Source: Coralliovum pocilloporae
GTDB taxonomy: Bacteria; Pseudomonadota; Alphaproteobacteria; Rhizobiales; Cohaesibacteraceae
Assembly: GCF_030845175.1 (NCBI RefSeq)
Contig: NZ_CP132542.1
Coordinates: 310,001-374,000, forward strand
Length of the DNA stretch: 64,000 bases
Direction: 5' to 3'
Shown in pieces: positions 16,749 to 25,511 of this stretch. Made by a program: the position numbers and the translations under genes. Position 1 is the stretch's first letter; every line of letters starts with the position of its first letter. Below the pieces are notes generated by a model, which was not told the origin of the DNA, did not search any database, and saw nothing but the letters and a program-made list of their open reading frames with translations.

Positions 16749-18845
16749 TCACGTCTGAATGCGCCGGATAACCGCATCCACAGCAACTGCCCCCTCACCT
16801 TTCGGGCGCAGCATGACAGGGTTCACATCAAGCTCCAGCAGCCCGTCACCCTCTTCCATCGCATAGTGCACGACTGCGAGAACAAGGTCAGCGGCGGCTT
16901 CAAGGTCTGCCGGAGCAGCACCACGATAGCCTGTCAGAAGCGCCGCTGTCTTCAGAGACAGTAATGCCTCTATAATCTCTTCCCGTGTAGTCGGCAGAAG
17001 AAGGGTCGCGCTGTCTTTCAGCAAATCGACAAGGACACCACCCGCCCCGAGCACCAGATGCAGGCCAAACTGTTCATCACGGTTGATACCGACAAGGATT
17101 TCAGCGACGGTCCCCGTCACCATGGCTTCGACCATAAATCGATCAGACAGATGGGCCATGGAGTTATAAGCAGCTCGCACCTCGTCGTCGGTCTGCAGAC
17201 CAACAGCCACGCCGCCAACATCACTCTTGTGGGCAAGGGTGTCGCTGACAACCTTCAGCACCACCGGCAATCCAAGTGCGCAAGCCGCGTTGACCGCATC
17301 ATCCTCAGACGTGACCAGCTGGCGATCCGGCACAGGCAGGCCATAGCCAGAAAGAACCGCCTTGGCAGCATCCTCATCAAGACTGACAATGGTCGCAATG
17401 TCATCAACACCGCCAGCACCAATGCAACGCAAGGATTCTCCAGGCTGTCGCCTGAACGCAGCCCCTATCTCTGCCGCAGCTTCAATCGCATCATAAGCGT
17501 CATCAATCCCGACCATCGGCACCAGGCCAAGGCGGCAGAGTTCAGCGGCACGGTCTTCTGACAGGTTTTCCTGCAATGTCGCCAGAACAGCGGCTTTGGC
17601 ACCTGTCACATGACTGGCTTCGGCCAGAGCATTCACCGCGGCCTGCCAGGCCTCATCACCGCAACGATCAGTTCTTGGGAAATCCAGAACCAGGATGGAC
17701 AGGTCAAACCCGTTTGACAGCATGGCCGTAAAGGTCGCCGTCAACTTCTCCTGATCGCCCCAGATGAAGGTGTGATAATCAAGCGGGTTGGCAACGGCAA
17801 CAATCTCGTTCAGCGTGTCCTTGACCCTGCCCCTTTCATCCTCCGCAAGAGCGCGGAAAAAGACAGCCCGCCCTTCCGCACTGTCAGCCATCAGACTGGC
17901 CTCACCGCCTGAACAGCTCATGGATGTGATAGATGTCCCATCCAGCGGACCAAGCACATGCAGCAGTTTCAATGTCTCAAGGAAGGAGGGCAGTGAATAG
18001 ACACGAGCGGCCCCCAGGCGGCGCAGAAACGCATTTGTCAGAGAATCAGATCCGGCCAGGGAGGCTGTGTGGGAGATGGTCAGGGCCTGCGCGGCTTCAG
18101 ACCGACCTATTTTAAGCACAACGACCGGAATATTCTTCTCCCGAGCCTTGAGGACCGTGGCCTCAAAAGCAGCGATATCGTCAATACCCTCGATATGAAG
18201 ACCAAGCACCGTCACGCGCGGATCATCAAGGGCGGCAGATGCCAGTTCAGAAAGCCCGCATTGTGCCTGATTGCCCGCAGTCAACACATAGGCAACCGGC
18301 AACCCACGCGCCTGCATGGTCAGATTAATCGCAATATTGGAGGATTGCGTCAGGATGGCCACACCCGTCTCAACCGCAGCACCACCATGCTGGTCCGGCC
18401 AGAGCAAGGCACCATCCATATAGTTGATACAGCCGTAGCAGTTGGGCCCGAGGATCGCCATGGGCCCGGCAGCCTCTATAAGCTGCTCCTGGAGGTCGGC
18501 ACCATCATCAACTTCTCCAACCGCTTCCTTGAACCCCGACGCATAACAGACAGCACCACCAGCCCCGGCTTCAGACAATTGCCGAACCAGATCAATGGTC
18601 AGATAGCGATTCACGCCGAGAAAGGCTGCATCCGGCGCTGATGGCAGATCAGCAACTGACGCAAAGCATGGATACCCTTCCACAAGCGTCTTCTTTGGGT
18701 GAACCGGCCAGATCTGTCCCCGATATCCCATACGCTTGCATTGCCGAATGGCCTCGGCGGCTTCATTGCCACCAAAAAAGGCGATGGATCTTGGCCTCAG
18801 CAGTCGGCCAAGCCCCTCTCGAAACGATCGCGCCGCCATCAGCAT
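16749..18845 (-). CDS. Acyl-CoA synthetase, NDP(ADP)-forming type
   Basis: A 698-residue single-chain ADP-forming acyl-CoA ligase. An N-terminal Rossmann CoA-binding domain (about 10-140, LLRPRSIAFFGGNEAAEA) is followed by two succinyl-CoA-ligase-like flavodoxin domains with the phospho-histidine site ISHTASLAGSD, then a C-terminal ATP-grasp domain (about 470-698, LPVVLKVVSDTLAHKSDVGG). It makes acyl-CoA + ADP + Pi from acid, CoA and ATP. The start codon overlaps the acyl-CoA dehydrogenase stop (TGATG), indicating translational coupling. In this operon it is the likely activating enzyme, taking the place that CaiC or CaiB fills in E. coli; that is inference. Confidence 0.92.
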   Translation of the reverse strand: MLMAARSFREGLGRLLRPRSIAFFGGNEAAEAIRQCKRMGYRGQIWPVHPKKTLVEGYPCFASVADLPSAPDAAFLGVNRYLTIDLVRQLSEAGAGGAVCYASGFKEAVGEVDDGADLQEQLIEAAGPMAILGPNCYGCINYMDGALLWPDQHGGAAVETGVAILTQSSNIAINLTMQARGLPVAYVLTAGNQAQCGLSELASAALDDPRVTVLGLHIEGIDDIAAFEATVLKAREKNIPVVVLKIGRSEAAQALTISHTASLAGSDSLTNAFLRRLGAARVYSLPSFLETLKLLHVLGPLDGTSITSMSCSGGEASLMADSAEGRAVFFRALAEDERGRVKDTLNEIVAVANPLDYHTFIWGDQEKLTATFTAMLSNGFDLSILVLDFPRTDRCGDEAWQAAVNALAEASHVTGAKAAVLATLQENLSEDRAAELCRLGLVPMVGIDDAYDAIEAAAEIGAAFRRQPGESLRCIGAGGVDDIATIVSLDEDAAKAVLSGYGLPVPDRQLVTSEDDAVNAACALGLPVVLKVVSDTLAHKSDVGGVAVGLQTDDEVRAAYNSMAHLSDRFMVEAMVTGTVAEILVGINRDEQFGLHLVLGAGGVLVDLLKDSATLLLPTTREEIIEALLSLKTAALLTGYRGAAPADLEAAADLVLAVVHYAMEEGDGLLELDVNPVMLRPKGEGAVAVDAVIRRIQT

Positions 18846-20005
18846 CAGGCCCCCAGCGGACGCAGCAAATCGCGGCTGATAATGTGACGCTGAATTTCGG
18901 ATGTGCCATCCCAGATCCGTTCCACACGGGCGTCCCGCCAGAACCGCTCAAGCGGGAAGTCATCCATCAACCCCATGCCGCCATAGATCTGGATCGCCTC
19001 ATCCGTCACCCGTGCCAGCATTTCCGTGGCATAGACCTTGGCAGACGCGATTTCACGATTGGCAGGCAGCTCCTGATCAAGACGCCATGCAGCAGCCAGT
19101 GTCAGATAGTCAGCCGCATCAATCTCGGTAATCATGTCTGCAAGCTTGAAGGAAATGCCCTGAAACTTGCCAATCGGCTGACCAAACTGCTTCCGCTCCG
19201 CTGCATAGTTCAACGCATAGTCAAAGGCCCGGCGGGCACGGCCAACACTCATCGCAGCCACAGTAATCCGCGTTGCGTAGAGCCACTCATTCATCACGGC
19301 AAAACCACCATCAACCTCACCCAGAACCTGGGCATCCGGCAGACGGCAATCATCGAAATTCAGAACGTAGTTGAGATACCCACGATGAGAAACCGACTTG
19401 TAACCGTGCACCACCTCAAAGCCGGGCGTGCCACGGTCGACAAGGAATGTGGTGATCCGTTTTTTCGGCCCACGGGGCGTATCGTCCTCACCGGTTGCAA
19501 CAAAAACGATAAAGAAATCCGCGTGTTCAGCACCGGAAATGAAATGCTTGGTACCGTTCAGAACCCAATCACCACCATCACGACGGGCGGTGCACTTCAT
19601 GCTGCGCACGTCCGAGCCGGCATCAGGCTCGGTCATCGCCAGAGCATCCATCTTCTCACCACGTACAGCCGGGAAAAGATAACGTTCACGCTGCTCGTCA
19701 TTACAGGCCATCAGAATATTCTGTGGTCGTCCCCAGAAATGGTTGAGCGCCATGGACGCCCGACCAAGCTCACGCTCCAGCAACGCAAACTCCAGATGGT
19801 TGAGACCGCCGCCGCCAACCTCTTCGGGGAAGTTCGGCGCATAAAAGCCAAGATCCAGCACCTTTTGCTTCAGTTCCTGGCCAAGCTCTTCCGGCACCCG
19901 ACCAAGACGGTCGACTTCTGCTTCATGCGGATAAATTTCATTTTCAACGAAGGAGCGGACCGTCTCGACGATCATCTCCTGTTCCTGAGTCAAACCGAAA
20001 TGCAT
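18845..20005 (-). CDS. Acyl-CoA dehydrogenase family protein
   Basis: A 386-residue FAD enzyme of typical length that introduces an alpha,beta double bond (or reduces one) in an acyl-CoA. Visible family features are AMTEPDAGSD near the flavin, FISGAEHADFF, AERKQFGQPIGKFQ, and IQIYGGMGLMDDFPLERFWR then DGTSEIQR at the end. The position that carries the catalytic Glu in medium-chain enzymes (YEGTS) reads WDGTS, so the base may be Asp or lie elsewhere, as in several subfamilies. It could act on a betainyl-CoA in the manner of CaiA or butyrobetainyl-CoA dehydrogenase. Coupled to the ligase gene by a one-base overlap. Confidence 0.92.
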   Translation of the reverse strand: MHFGLTQEQEMIVETVRSFVENEIYPHEAEVDRLGRVPEELGQELKQKVLDLGFYAPNFPEEVGGGGLNHLEFALLERELGRASMALNHFWGRPQNILMACNDEQRERYLFPAVRGEKMDALAMTEPDAGSDVRSMKCTARRDGGDWVLNGTKHFISGAEHADFFIVFVATGEDDTPRGPKKRITTFLVDRGTPGFEVVHGYKSVSHRGYLNYVLNFDDCRLPDAQVLGEVDGGFAVMNEWLYATRITVAAMSVGRARRAFDYALNYAAERKQFGQPIGKFQGISFKLADMITEIDAADYLTLAAAWRLDQELPANREIASAKVYATEMLARVTDEAIQIYGGMGLMDDFPLERFWRDARVERIWDGTSEIQRHIISRDLLRPLGA

Positions 20006-20032
20006 GGTGCACCTCTTTCAGAACAGCGGTTG

Positions 20033-20800
20033 CTAGTTGATCGATTCCGTATGACCATCAACGGTCAGGGCCTGGCCGGAGATCATCTTCCCGGCAGGCG
20101 ATGTGATAAACAGGATCATCTCTGCCAGATCATCGGCACTGACAAAGGACTTGAGAGATGTTCCTGCTGTATAACTGGCCCGGATTTCCTCTTCAGACCG
20201 ACCGGTCGCTCTGGCATCTGCCGCAATAACCCGGTCCATCCGGTCTCCACTGACAGCACCCGGGCAGATGACATTGACCCGGACATTCGAACTCCCCAGT
20301 TCCATGGCCATGGACTTGGTCAGACCGATGACACCCCATTTGGCGGCAGCATATGGCGTGCGGTTCGGATAACCATAGAGCCCGGCGGTGGACGAAAAAT
20401 TCACGATCGACCCGCTCTTCTGTGCCTTCATCAGAGGAATGGCTTTGCGGCTGCACAGAAAAGTTCCATCCAGCGTGACCGAGATACAGGCCTTCCACGC
20501 ATCAAGAGAGAGGTCTTCAAGCGGACCCGTCGGCCCGCCGATACCAGCCGTATTGACCAGGATGTCGATGCCCCCGAGGCGGTCCAGAGCCTGTGCGAAT
20601 AACTGATCAACCTGGCTTTCGTCGGTCACATCAGCCGCACAGCCGCCAGCAAGCCCCTCTGCTTCAACCGCTTGTGCAACGGTCTCATCATTAACATCGC
20701 AGATGAAGACCTGATCGCCGCGTTCTCTCAGACGCTGAGCCACCGTGCGTCCGATTCCGTTACCGCCTGCAGTGACAACAACACGTAAACTGTCGGCCAT
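20033..20800 (-). CDS. Short-chain dehydrogenase/reductase (SDR)
   Basis: A 255-residue classical SDR with N-terminal nucleotide motif TAGGNGIGR, the NTAGIGG strand, catalytic Ser in NFSSTAGLYG, and the YAAAK active-site Tyr/Lys. The C-terminal AGKMISGQALTVDGH is typical. It would oxidise or reduce a hydroxyl with NAD(P). First gene of the four-gene acyl-CoA operon; ATG 20800 has a strong GGGAGGA upstream, and the longer frame to 20830 lacks such a site. Its substrate in the pathway is unknown; a 3-hydroxy acid is plausible. Confidence 0.92.
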   Translation of the reverse strand: MADSLRVVVTAGGNGIGRTVAQRLRERGDQVFICDVNDETVAQAVEAEGLAGGCAADVTDESQVDQLFAQALDRLGGIDILVNTAGIGGPTGPLEDLSLDAWKACISVTLDGTFLCSRKAIPLMKAQKSGSIVNFSSTAGLYGYPNRTPYAAAKWGVIGLTKSMAMELGSSNVRVNVICPGAVSGDRMDRVIAADARATGRSEEEIRASYTAGTSLKSFVSADDLAEMILFITSPAGKMISGQALTVDGHTESIN

Positions 20801-20913
20801 ACTCGTCCTCCCAAACCCGCAGGCTTCCAAACATTATCGAAAGGCTATCGACATTTGCCGGAGTGATAAATACATTTTTCGACAGAGTTGATACGGTTTC
20901 CGAGGTATTTTTG
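20801..20913. promoter_or_regulatory. Divergent control region, SDR operon and GlxA-type regulator
   Basis: A 113-base gap holding both start regions. GlxA-type AraC proteins usually bind their own divergent promoters, so this is the expected operator site. No unambiguous operator was identified by eye. Confidence 0.4.
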
Positions 20914-21849
20914 ATGCATATGGCCTTCGTCCTGTTTGATCATTTCAGCGGCCTGTGTCTCTCCAACGCTCTGGAGCCACTTCGTGCTGCCAATATGAAA
21001 TCGGGGCGCGACCTGTATTCCTGGTCACTGGCCAGTCCGGACGGGAAACCTGCCGTGACCTCAAGCCAGTTACAGATCAACGCTGATTTCTCCATTGATA
21101 CACTGCCGAGGCCCGATATTCTCTTTGTCATGCCGAGCTACCATTACACCCAGCATGAAACGCCCGCCGTCCTCCGTTCCCTGCGCCAATGGGCTCAGGC
21201 CGGACTGACTCTGGGTGGTCTTGATTCCGGTAGTCATCTGCTCGCGAGAGCCGGATTACTGGATGGATATCGCGCAACGATACACTGGGAAGAACTCGGC
21301 ATCTTTGAAGAGCGATTCCTGAACGTGACTGTTGTCGCCGACCGCTTCGTCATTGACAGAAATCGCATCACCGCTGGTGGTGGAACCACAACACTGGACC
21401 TGATGTTGCATCTGATCAGACGCGACCACGGGGAAACGCTGGCCAATGATGTGGCAGGCACTTTTATCTATGACCATGAACGCGCATCCGGCGACCCGCA
21501 ATGGTCCAATCCGGGTGGCATTCATGCAAAACGCTATCCCAAGCTGGCCCGCGCTCTGACCATCATGTCAGGCTCTCTGGAAGAGCCTGTCGCCATTGGT
21601 GAGCTGGCTCGCAAGACCGGGATGAGCCAGAGAGACCTGGAGCGATTGTTCAAAAAGGTTCTCTCCACCAGTCCGAATGCCTACTATCAGCATCTCCGCC
21701 TGGCCAAAGCCCGCAGTCTGCTGATGGAAACGGCGCTGACCGTTGCAGAGATCGCAGCACGCACCGGGTATACATCCGGCAGCGCCTTCTCTCGAGCCTT
21801 CCGCTCCCATTTTGGCCACGCCCCCGGCAAGCTGCGCCAGATGCGATAA
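20914..21849 (+). CDS. GlxA-family AraC-type transcriptional regulator
   Basis: A 311-residue activator. The N-terminal DJ-1/PfpI-like domain (about 1-190, LDSGSHLLARAGLLDGYRAT then HWEELG and GGTTTLDLMLHLI) senses a ligand. The C-terminal double helix-turn-helix of AraC type (about 215-310) contains ARKTGMSQRDLERLFKKVL and AEIAARTGYTSGSAFSRAF. Regulators of this architecture include CdhR and GbdR, which control carnitine and glycine betaine catabolism, fitting the CaiD-like operon next door. ATG 20914 follows GAGG by eight bases; GTG 20863 is an alternative. Confidence 0.9.
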   Translation: MHMAFVLFDHFSGLCLSNALEPLRAANMKSGRDLYSWSLASPDGKPAVTSSQLQINADFSIDTLPRPDILFVMPSYHYTQHETPAVLRSLRQWAQAGLTLGGLDSGSHLLARAGLLDGYRATIHWEELGIFEERFLNVTVVADRFVIDRNRITAGGGTTTLDLMLHLIRRDHGETLANDVAGTFIYDHERASGDPQWSNPGGIHAKRYPKLARALTIMSGSLEEPVAIGELARKTGMSQRDLERLFKKVLSTSPNAYYQHLRLAKARSLLMETALTVAEIAARTGYTSGSAFSRAFRSHFGHAPGKLRQMR

Positions 21850-21871
21850 AGGCCGCCCGGAGGCGACCTTT
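21848..21871. terminator. Hairpin between convergent regulator and ABC ATPase genes
   Basis: AAAGG.CGCC and GGCG.CCTTT pair with one mismatch and a four-base loop, overlapping the regulator stop codon. It could serve both strands, but T-runs are short. Confidence 0.4.
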
Positions 21872-21898
21872 ATACTATTCCATCGGGTCTGACATCTA

Positions 21899-23560
21899 TC
21901 AGTTGCCAGCTGACTCCATGCCACCCTTCTGCTTCCGCTCTTCCAGCAGCTTGTCGAGCCAGTCCGGATCCATCTCCGGCACTGATGACAACAGAAGTTC
22001 CGTATATTCATGATGCGGCGGAATGAACATCTGGCTCTTTGGTCCGTGTTCAACCACCCGTCCCTGCAACATGACAACCACTTCATCGGCGATGGAGCGG
22101 ACCGTCGCAAGGTCATGCGTGATGAACATGTAAGCCAGATCAAACTCGCTCTGCAGTTTGTCGAGCAGGCGCAGAATACCTTCCGCCACCAGCTGATCTA
22201 GCGCAGACGTCACCTCATCACAGATGATGAATTCAGGCTCGGCGGCAAGAGCGCGCGCGATACAGATACGCTGCTTCTGGCCGCCCGAAAGCTCACCCGG
22301 CAGCCGGTCAATGAACTGATCCGGCTCAAGCTCAATCATGTCGAGAAGCCCGCGGATACGCTCTTCCTTCTTTTTGCCTTTCATGCCGAGATAGAATTCT
22401 AGCGGCCTGCCGATCACATCCCTGATCCGCTGCTTCGGATTAAGGGCTGTATCCGCCATCTGATAAATCATCTGGACACGCCGCAGCAGATCCTTGGACC
22501 TGCTGCGATAATCCGCAGGAAGGATCTCGCCGTTAAACAGAACCTCCCCTTGCCGTGGAGGCAGGAGGCCGGTCACACAACGGGCTGTGGTTGACTTGCC
22601 TGAACCGGATTCACCCACAACAGCAACAGTTCTGCCACGATGGATCTTGAACGACACATCATGCAGAACCGGCACATTGCCATAGGCTGCCGTTACATTG
22701 CGGATTTCGACAACTGGCGTTTCACTCTCAGGGGCCGATGGTTTTTCAGCTCGTTGAAACTCGCGCACCGCCCACAGGGACTTGGTATAGTCTTGCTGCG
22801 GCGAAGACAGCATGGTCCGCGTGTCAGCCTCTTCCACCTCATTGCCATAGCGCAGAACCTTGATCTTGTCAGCCATCTGCGCCACGACCGCCAGATCGTG
22901 CGTGATGTAGATCGCGGCTGTGTTGAACTGCTCAACAATATCCCGGATGGCTGACAGCACCTCAATCTGCGTTGTCACATCCAGCGCGGTAGTCGGCTCA
23001 TCAAAGATGATCAGATCCGGACGGCAGGACATGGCCATGGCCGTCATCGCACGCTGCAACTGACCACCGGAGACCTGGTGCGGATAACGGAAACCGATCT
23101 CCTCAGGGTTCGGCAATCGCATGCGCCGATACAATTCCACCGCATCCTCAGACGCTGTTTCAGCCGACAGAATACCATGCTGAACCGGTGCTTCATTATA
23201 CTGATCGATGAGCTTGTGAGCCGGATTGAATGACGCAGCCGCTGACTGGGCCACATAGGCAATCCGGGCACCGCGAAGTTCCCGCTTGTGGCCTTCACTG
23301 GCTGTCACCAGATCCACACCATCAAACATCACCGAGCCGCCATTGATCCGGCAACCGCCTTTGGTATAGCCCATGGCTGCCAGACCGATTGTGGACTTAC
23401 CCGCCCCGGATTCCCCGATCAGGCCCAGCACCTCGCCCTTGTGGAGTTTCAGATCCACGCCATGAACAATGCCATGCCATTTTTCGTCGGAATATCCCTC
23501 AATCTTCAAGCCTTTGATGTCGAGGAGTACTTCTCCAGAGGTCACAGATGTCTCTTTCAT
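21899..23560 (-). CDS. Peptide-type ABC transporter, fused double ATPase (DppD-DppF)
   Basis: A 553-residue protein with two complete nucleotide-binding domains. Domain 1 has GESGAGKST, VSGGQLQRAMTA and LIIFDEPTTALD. Domain 2 has GESGSGKST, LSGGQKQRICIARAL and FIICDEVTSALD. Each domain resembles DppD or DppF of the dipeptide/oligopeptide/nickel family; in many alphaproteobacteria they are fused. It drives import through the two permeases encoded just upstream (stop of dppC-type gene five bases before). Last gene of the transporter operon. Confidence 0.95.
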   Translation of the reverse strand: MKETSVTSGEVLLDIKGLKIEGYSDEKWHGIVHGVDLKLHKGEVLGLIGESGAGKSTIGLAAMGYTKGGCRINGGSVMFDGVDLVTASEGHKRELRGARIAYVAQSAAASFNPAHKLIDQYNEAPVQHGILSAETASEDAVELYRRMRLPNPEEIGFRYPHQVSGGQLQRAMTAMAMSCRPDLIIFDEPTTALDVTTQIEVLSAIRDIVEQFNTAAIYITHDLAVVAQMADKIKVLRYGNEVEEADTRTMLSSPQQDYTKSLWAVREFQRAEKPSAPESETPVVEIRNVTAAYGNVPVLHDVSFKIHRGRTVAVVGESGSGKSTTARCVTGLLPPRQGEVLFNGEILPADYRSRSKDLLRRVQMIYQMADTALNPKQRIRDVIGRPLEFYLGMKGKKKEERIRGLLDMIELEPDQFIDRLPGELSGGQKQRICIARALAAEPEFIICDEVTSALDQLVAEGILRLLDKLQSEFDLAYMFITHDLATVRSIADEVVVMLQGRVVEHGPKSQMFIPPHHEYTELLLSSVPEMDPDWLDKLLEERKQKGGMESAGN

Positions 23561-23564
23561 CTTC

Positions 23565-24461
23565 CTACTCCTTCAGACCGCTTGAACGATGCAGCATCCA
23601 GTCAACCACGAAGTTGACGGCAACTGTCAGCAGGGCAATAGCACCGGCGGGCAGAAGCGGCGTCAGACCAAGCGTGATGTCATCAGCAGCAAAGGTGATC
23701 AGGGTTGCGTTGTCACGCACCATGGATCCCCAGTCAGCCGTTGGAGGCTGAATGCCAAGACCAAGGAAGGACAGGGCAGCGATAAACAGGAAGACGAAGC
23801 AGAAGCGCAGGCCGAATTCCGCAATCAATGGAGCCATGGAGTTTGGCAGGATTTCATGCCGGATAAGCCACCAGAGCCCCTCTCCGCGCAGCTTGGCTGC
23901 CTCGATGTAATCCATCACCACGATATTGCCGGCAACAGCGCGGGTCAGGCGATAGACACGGGTCGAGTCCAGAACTGCAATCACCAGGATCAGAACGATC
24001 ATCTTCATCTGTCCGTCACTGATGATGAAAAGACCAACATCGACCGCACCCACCTTGGAGAAAATCGTCAGCAGCAGCAGAGCAAAAATCAGAGATGGGA
24101 TCGACATCAGAACATCGACAATCCGGCTGAAGAACTGATCAAGCCAGCCACCCAGCGTAGCCGCCAGCAGGCCCATCAATCCGCCAAGAACAAAGGCGAT
24201 TACGGTTGTTGCCAGAGCAATACCCACTGTGTTCCGAGCACCATAAATCAGTCGGGACAGCATATCCCGGCCAAGATTGTCCGTGCCGAGGAAAAACTCG
24301 CCAAACCAGAGATCATATTCCGGACCAACAATTTCCGTCTCACCGTGCGGTGCCAGAATTGGCGCAAAAAGCGAAACCAGAATATAGGACAGGATCACGA
24401 TCATGCCGAACCAGGCGCTGAGCGGAGCTGTTTTCAAACCTTTCCAGAGGTCTGTCATCAT
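23565..24461 (-). CDS. Peptide-type ABC transporter permease (DppC family)
   Basis: A 298-residue inner-membrane permease with about six helices. The N-terminal cytoplasmic piece contains the OppC_N-like segment APLSAWFGMIVILSYILVSL, and the EAA loop that contacts the ATPase reads AAKLRGEGLWWLIRHEILPN. Pairs with the DppB-type permease; the two genes are 15 bases apart. Confidence 0.94.
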   Translation of the reverse strand: MMTDLWKGLKTAPLSAWFGMIVILSYILVSLFAPILAPHGETEIVGPEYDLWFGEFFLGTDNLGRDMLSRLIYGARNTVGIALATTVIAFVLGGLMGLLAATLGGWLDQFFSRIVDVLMSIPSLIFALLLLTIFSKVGAVDVGLFIISDGQMKMIVLILVIAVLDSTRVYRLTRAVAGNIVVMDYIEAAKLRGEGLWWLIRHEILPNSMAPLIAEFGLRFCFVFLFIAALSFLGLGIQPPTADWGSMVRDNATLITFAADDITLGLTPLLPAGAIALLTVAVNFVVDWMLHRSSGLKE

Positions 24462-24476
24462 AAGTTTCCCCTCCCC

Positions 24477-25433
24477 TTAGCGCGGATGCAGCAAGCGTGG
24501 ATTGCTGAGAATTGACAGGATATCGGCTGTCAGGTTCAGCAGGATATAGGTTGCTGCGAAAATCAGACAGGCTGCCTGCACAACGGTGATGTCACGCTTG
24601 GCGACCGAATCCACCAGCAACTGCCCCAGGCCCGGATAGACAAAGACCACTTCAACAACCACAACACCCACAATGAGATAGGCAAGGTTCAGTGCAATCA
24701 CGTTGATGATCGGCGCCAGTGCATTTGGCAAGGCGTGTTTGACGATTACCCGTGACTTGGAAAGCCCCTTCAGATGAGCCATCTCGATATAGGGGGATGC
24801 CAGAAGGTTGATAATAGCCGCTCGCGTCATGCGCATCATATGCGCGATCACCACAAGCGTCAGCGTCAGGGCTGGCAGGAAGGACTTGTACATCCGTTCC
24901 AGGAATGGCGTACCCGCATCCACATTCGAGATCGGCGGGAACCAGCCAAGCTGAACCGACAGGAACAGGATAAGGATATAGGCAACAAAGAACTCAGGAA
25001 ATGAAATCGATGTCAGCGTCGACACATTGATTGCACGGTCAAACAGTGAATTCCTGTAAAGCGCCGCCAGAACACCAAGCGCAATGGCAAGCGGTACGGC
25101 GATAACTGCTGCAAAAGCAGCCAGGAACAGCGTATTGCCAAGCCGGGAACCGATCAGTTCCGAAATTTCCCGCTGGTTAGCCAGGGATTTGCCGAAGTCC
25201 CCCTGAAGCACGCCACCAAGCCAACTGAAATAGCGCGTGAAAGCAGGCTGATCGAGACCAAGCTCCCGACGGAAAGCAGCAACTGTTTCTTCCGTTGCAG
25301 CCTGACCGAGAATTTCCTGTGCAAGATCACCTGGAAGAAGTTCAACGGCGGAAAAGATAATAACAGAGACGACAAAGAGCGTCAGAAGCCCCAGCCCCAA
25401 ACGCTGAAAGACCATGCGTAGAATAGGATGCAT
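24477..25433 (-). CDS. Peptide-type ABC transporter permease (DppB family)
   Basis: A 318-residue membrane protein. It begins with the DppB-type MHPILRMVFQRLGLGLLTLF and LLPGDLAQEILG, and has the EAA loop MAHLKGLSKSRVIVKHALPN. It forms the channel with the DppC-type subunit. A strong hairpin precedes it, so its expression may be lower than that of the binding protein. Confidence 0.94.
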   Translation of the reverse strand: MHPILRMVFQRLGLGLLTLFVVSVIIFSAVELLPGDLAQEILGQAATEETVAAFRRELGLDQPAFTRYFSWLGGVLQGDFGKSLANQREISELIGSRLGNTLFLAAFAAVIAVPLAIALGVLAALYRNSLFDRAINVSTLTSISFPEFFVAYILILFLSVQLGWFPPISNVDAGTPFLERMYKSFLPALTLTLVVIAHMMRMTRAAIINLLASPYIEMAHLKGLSKSRVIVKHALPNALAPIINVIALNLAYLIVGVVVVEVVFVYPGLGQLLVDSVAKRDITVVQAACLIFAATYILLNLTADILSILSNPRLLHPR

Positions 25434-25461
25434 ATCCGGACCCCAAAACCGAGTTCAATGA

Positions 25462-25494
25462 CAAAAAAGCTGGGGAAGATTGACTTCCCCAGCT
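25462..25494 (-). terminator. Intercistronic terminator after the ABC binding-protein gene
   Basis: On the minus strand GAGCTGGGGAAG pairs with CTTCCCCAGC and is followed by a run of six T. It lies 18 bases after the binding-protein stop and before the permease gene. Partial read-through would favour the periplasmic receptor over the membrane parts. Confidence 0.85.
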
Positions 25495-25511
25495 CGGTAT
25501 CGGTTCAGGTC

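Noticed and set aside
18641-20602. 653-codon plus-strand frame opposite the ligase, acyl-CoA dehydrogenase and SDR genes
   Set aside because: It covers three certain genes in antisense and has His/Arg-rich noise composition.
23589-24515. 308-codon plus-strand frame opposite the DppC-type permease
   Set aside because: Gln/His-rich translation typical of antisense to membrane helices; no family.
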